Assembly (NCBI RefSeq): GCF_001465545.3
Contig: NZ_CP013480.3
Coordinates: forward strand, 2,728,001-2,792,000
Length of the DNA stretch: 64,000 bases
Reading direction: 5' to 3'
From: Pandoraea norimbergensis
GTDB taxonomy: Bacteria > Pseudomonadota > Gammaproteobacteria > Burkholderiales > Burkholderiaceae
Positions 63,222-64,000 of this stretch are shown here, in pieces. The notes below the pieces were generated by a model. It was not told the origin of the DNA. It did not search any database and saw only the letters and a list, made by a program, of their open reading frames with translations. Numbering within the stretch: position 1 is the stretch's first letter; each line of letters starts with the position of its first letter. Both the position numbers and the translations under genes were made by a program.

Positions 63222-64000
63222 TCAGGCGTCGTCCAGACCGATATCGACGGCCGGGGCCGATTGCATGATCTTGCTCGTCGAGATGTAGTCGACGCCGGTT
63301 TCGGCGATCGGACGAATCGTCTCCAGACGAATGCCGCCCGAAGCCTCGACCTTGCACTTCCCGCCAATCATCGCAACCGCCTTCTTCATGTCTTCAACCG
63401 ACATGTTGTCGAGCATGATGACGTCTACGTCGGTCTCCAGTGCTTCAGCGACCTGATCGAGACGATCGCATTCGACTTCCACCTTGGTCAGCATCGGCAC
63501 GAGTTTTCGTGCGCGCGCCACGGCGGCCGTGATACTGCCGGAGACGGCGATGTGGTTGTCTTTGATCATCACGCCGTTATCCAGCCCCAGACGGTGGTTC
63601 AGCCCGCCGCCGCAGCTCACCGCATGCTTTTCCAGCATGCGCAGGCCGGGCGTCGTCTTGCGGCTGTCGAGCAGCCGAGCGCGCGTGCCTTCGATGGCAG
63701 CTACGTAGCGGGCCGTCTCGTTGGCGATGCCGCTCATGCGCTGCACGATGTTCAGTGCGGTGCGCTCCGCCGTGAGAATGCTGCGGGCATTGCCGGACAC
63801 ATGCAGCAAAATGGCACCCTTCGGGGCGTGCTGCCCGTCGCGCACCTTCACGTCGACCTTGAGCGTCGGGTCGTATCGCAGGAAAATTTGTGCCGCAACG
63901 TCGATGCCGGCAACGATCACCGGCTCGCGGGCATTCATCACGAAGGCACCCGTAGCAGATTCGTCGATCATCGTCTGCGCCGTGAGGTCGCAATAGCCGA
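63222..64000 (-). CDS. nadC: Nicotinate-nucleotide pyrophosphorylase NadC (partial)
   Basis: The frame enters from the right edge (GYCDLTAQT is read before the first ATG at 63971) and ends at 63222, so only the N-terminus is missing. It encodes quinolinate phosphoribosyltransferase, which joins quinolinate and PRPP to nicotinate mononucleotide with CO2 release. Core motifs are LTAERTALNIVQRMSGIA, DSRKTTPGLRMLEKHAV, GGGLNHRLGLDNGVMIKDNH and VEASGGIRLETI. The KTTPGLR and HR-GL-D motifs distinguish it from ModD. It precedes the PhnN-phosphorylase gene, whose product would supply PRPP. Confidence 0.95.
   Translation of the reverse strand, partial: GYCDLTAQTMIDESATGAFVMNAREPVIVAGIDVAAQIFLRYDPTLKVDVKVRDGQHAPKGAILLHVSGNARSILTAERTALNIVQRMSGIANETARYVAAIEGTRARLLDSRKTTPGLRMLEKHAVSCGGGLNHRLGLDNGVMIKDNHIAVSGSITAAVARARKLVPMLTKVEVECDRLDQVAEALETDVDVIMLDNMSVEDMKKAVAMIGGKCKVEASGGIRLETIRPIAETGVDYISTSKIMQSAPAVDIGLDDA

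Overview
The window is a 64 kb piece of a GC-rich chromosome that looks like Burkholderiaceae, most likely Pandoraea or a close relative. This rests on gene families (trimeric porin, DUF4148, XapX proteins, AraC/acetamidase genes, CzcCBA with a CzcRS pair, CIRCE-controlled groESL), not on a marker gene. I see no rRNA, tRNA, insertion sequence, integrase or CRISPR array. Genes are densely packed and often overlap by 4 nt.

Layout. 1-1.5 kb: end of a DUF4287 gene, a RidA-family protein and a TauE/SafE permease. 1.6-6.9 kb: an S24-type repressor without its catalytic serine, divergent from a sulfonate-type cluster (SsuA-like protein without signal peptide, SsuD monooxygenase, exported SsuA-like protein, porin) that has no permease or ATPase. 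6.9-9 kb: groESL under a CIRCE operator. 9.1-14.2 kb: a LysR regulator, a 55-residue membrane protein, and an operon of two acetamidase/formamidase genes (one fused to an AraC regulator) and two XapX proteins. 14.4-24.4 kb: a hydrolase, then DUF4148-DUF2846 and czcCBA-czcRS, with the first two transcription units sharing a promoter block. 24.4-28.8 kb: an ECF sigma/anti-sigma pair and small envelope or lipoprotein genes.

28.8-57.6 kb is a large envelope locus of two divergent gene trains. Leftward from 45.5 kb: a Tat-exported formylglycine-generating enzyme, a HAD-type lipoprotein, an arylsulfatase, a membrane protein with a spermidine-synthase-like domain, a SphA/MetA-type outer-membrane protein, a glycine-zipper protein, a PqiB-like MCE protein, an autotransporter and two DUF1254 proteins. 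Rightward from 45.8 kb: MoxR, DUF58, DUF4381, two vWA proteins, a BatD-like protein, then two Omp85 barrels without POTRA domains and two more outer-membrane proteins. A near-identical AT-rich palindrome precedes both the autotransporter and moxR, so the trains may share a regulator. The set reads as a sulfatase/maturase module joined to a MoxR-Bat module and a group of outer-membrane proteins; its function is unknown.

57.7-64 kb: an argininosuccinate-lyase homologue with a signal peptide, a divergent GcvA-type LysR regulator, a PAP2/Ipt1-type membrane phosphatase, and at the right edge nadC followed by a single protein joining a PhnN-type ribose 1,5-bisphosphokinase to a type-2 thymidine/AMP phosphorylase. 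That fusion suggests a route from a nucleoside monophosphate through ribose 1,5-bisphosphate to PRPP, next to the PRPP-consuming NadC.
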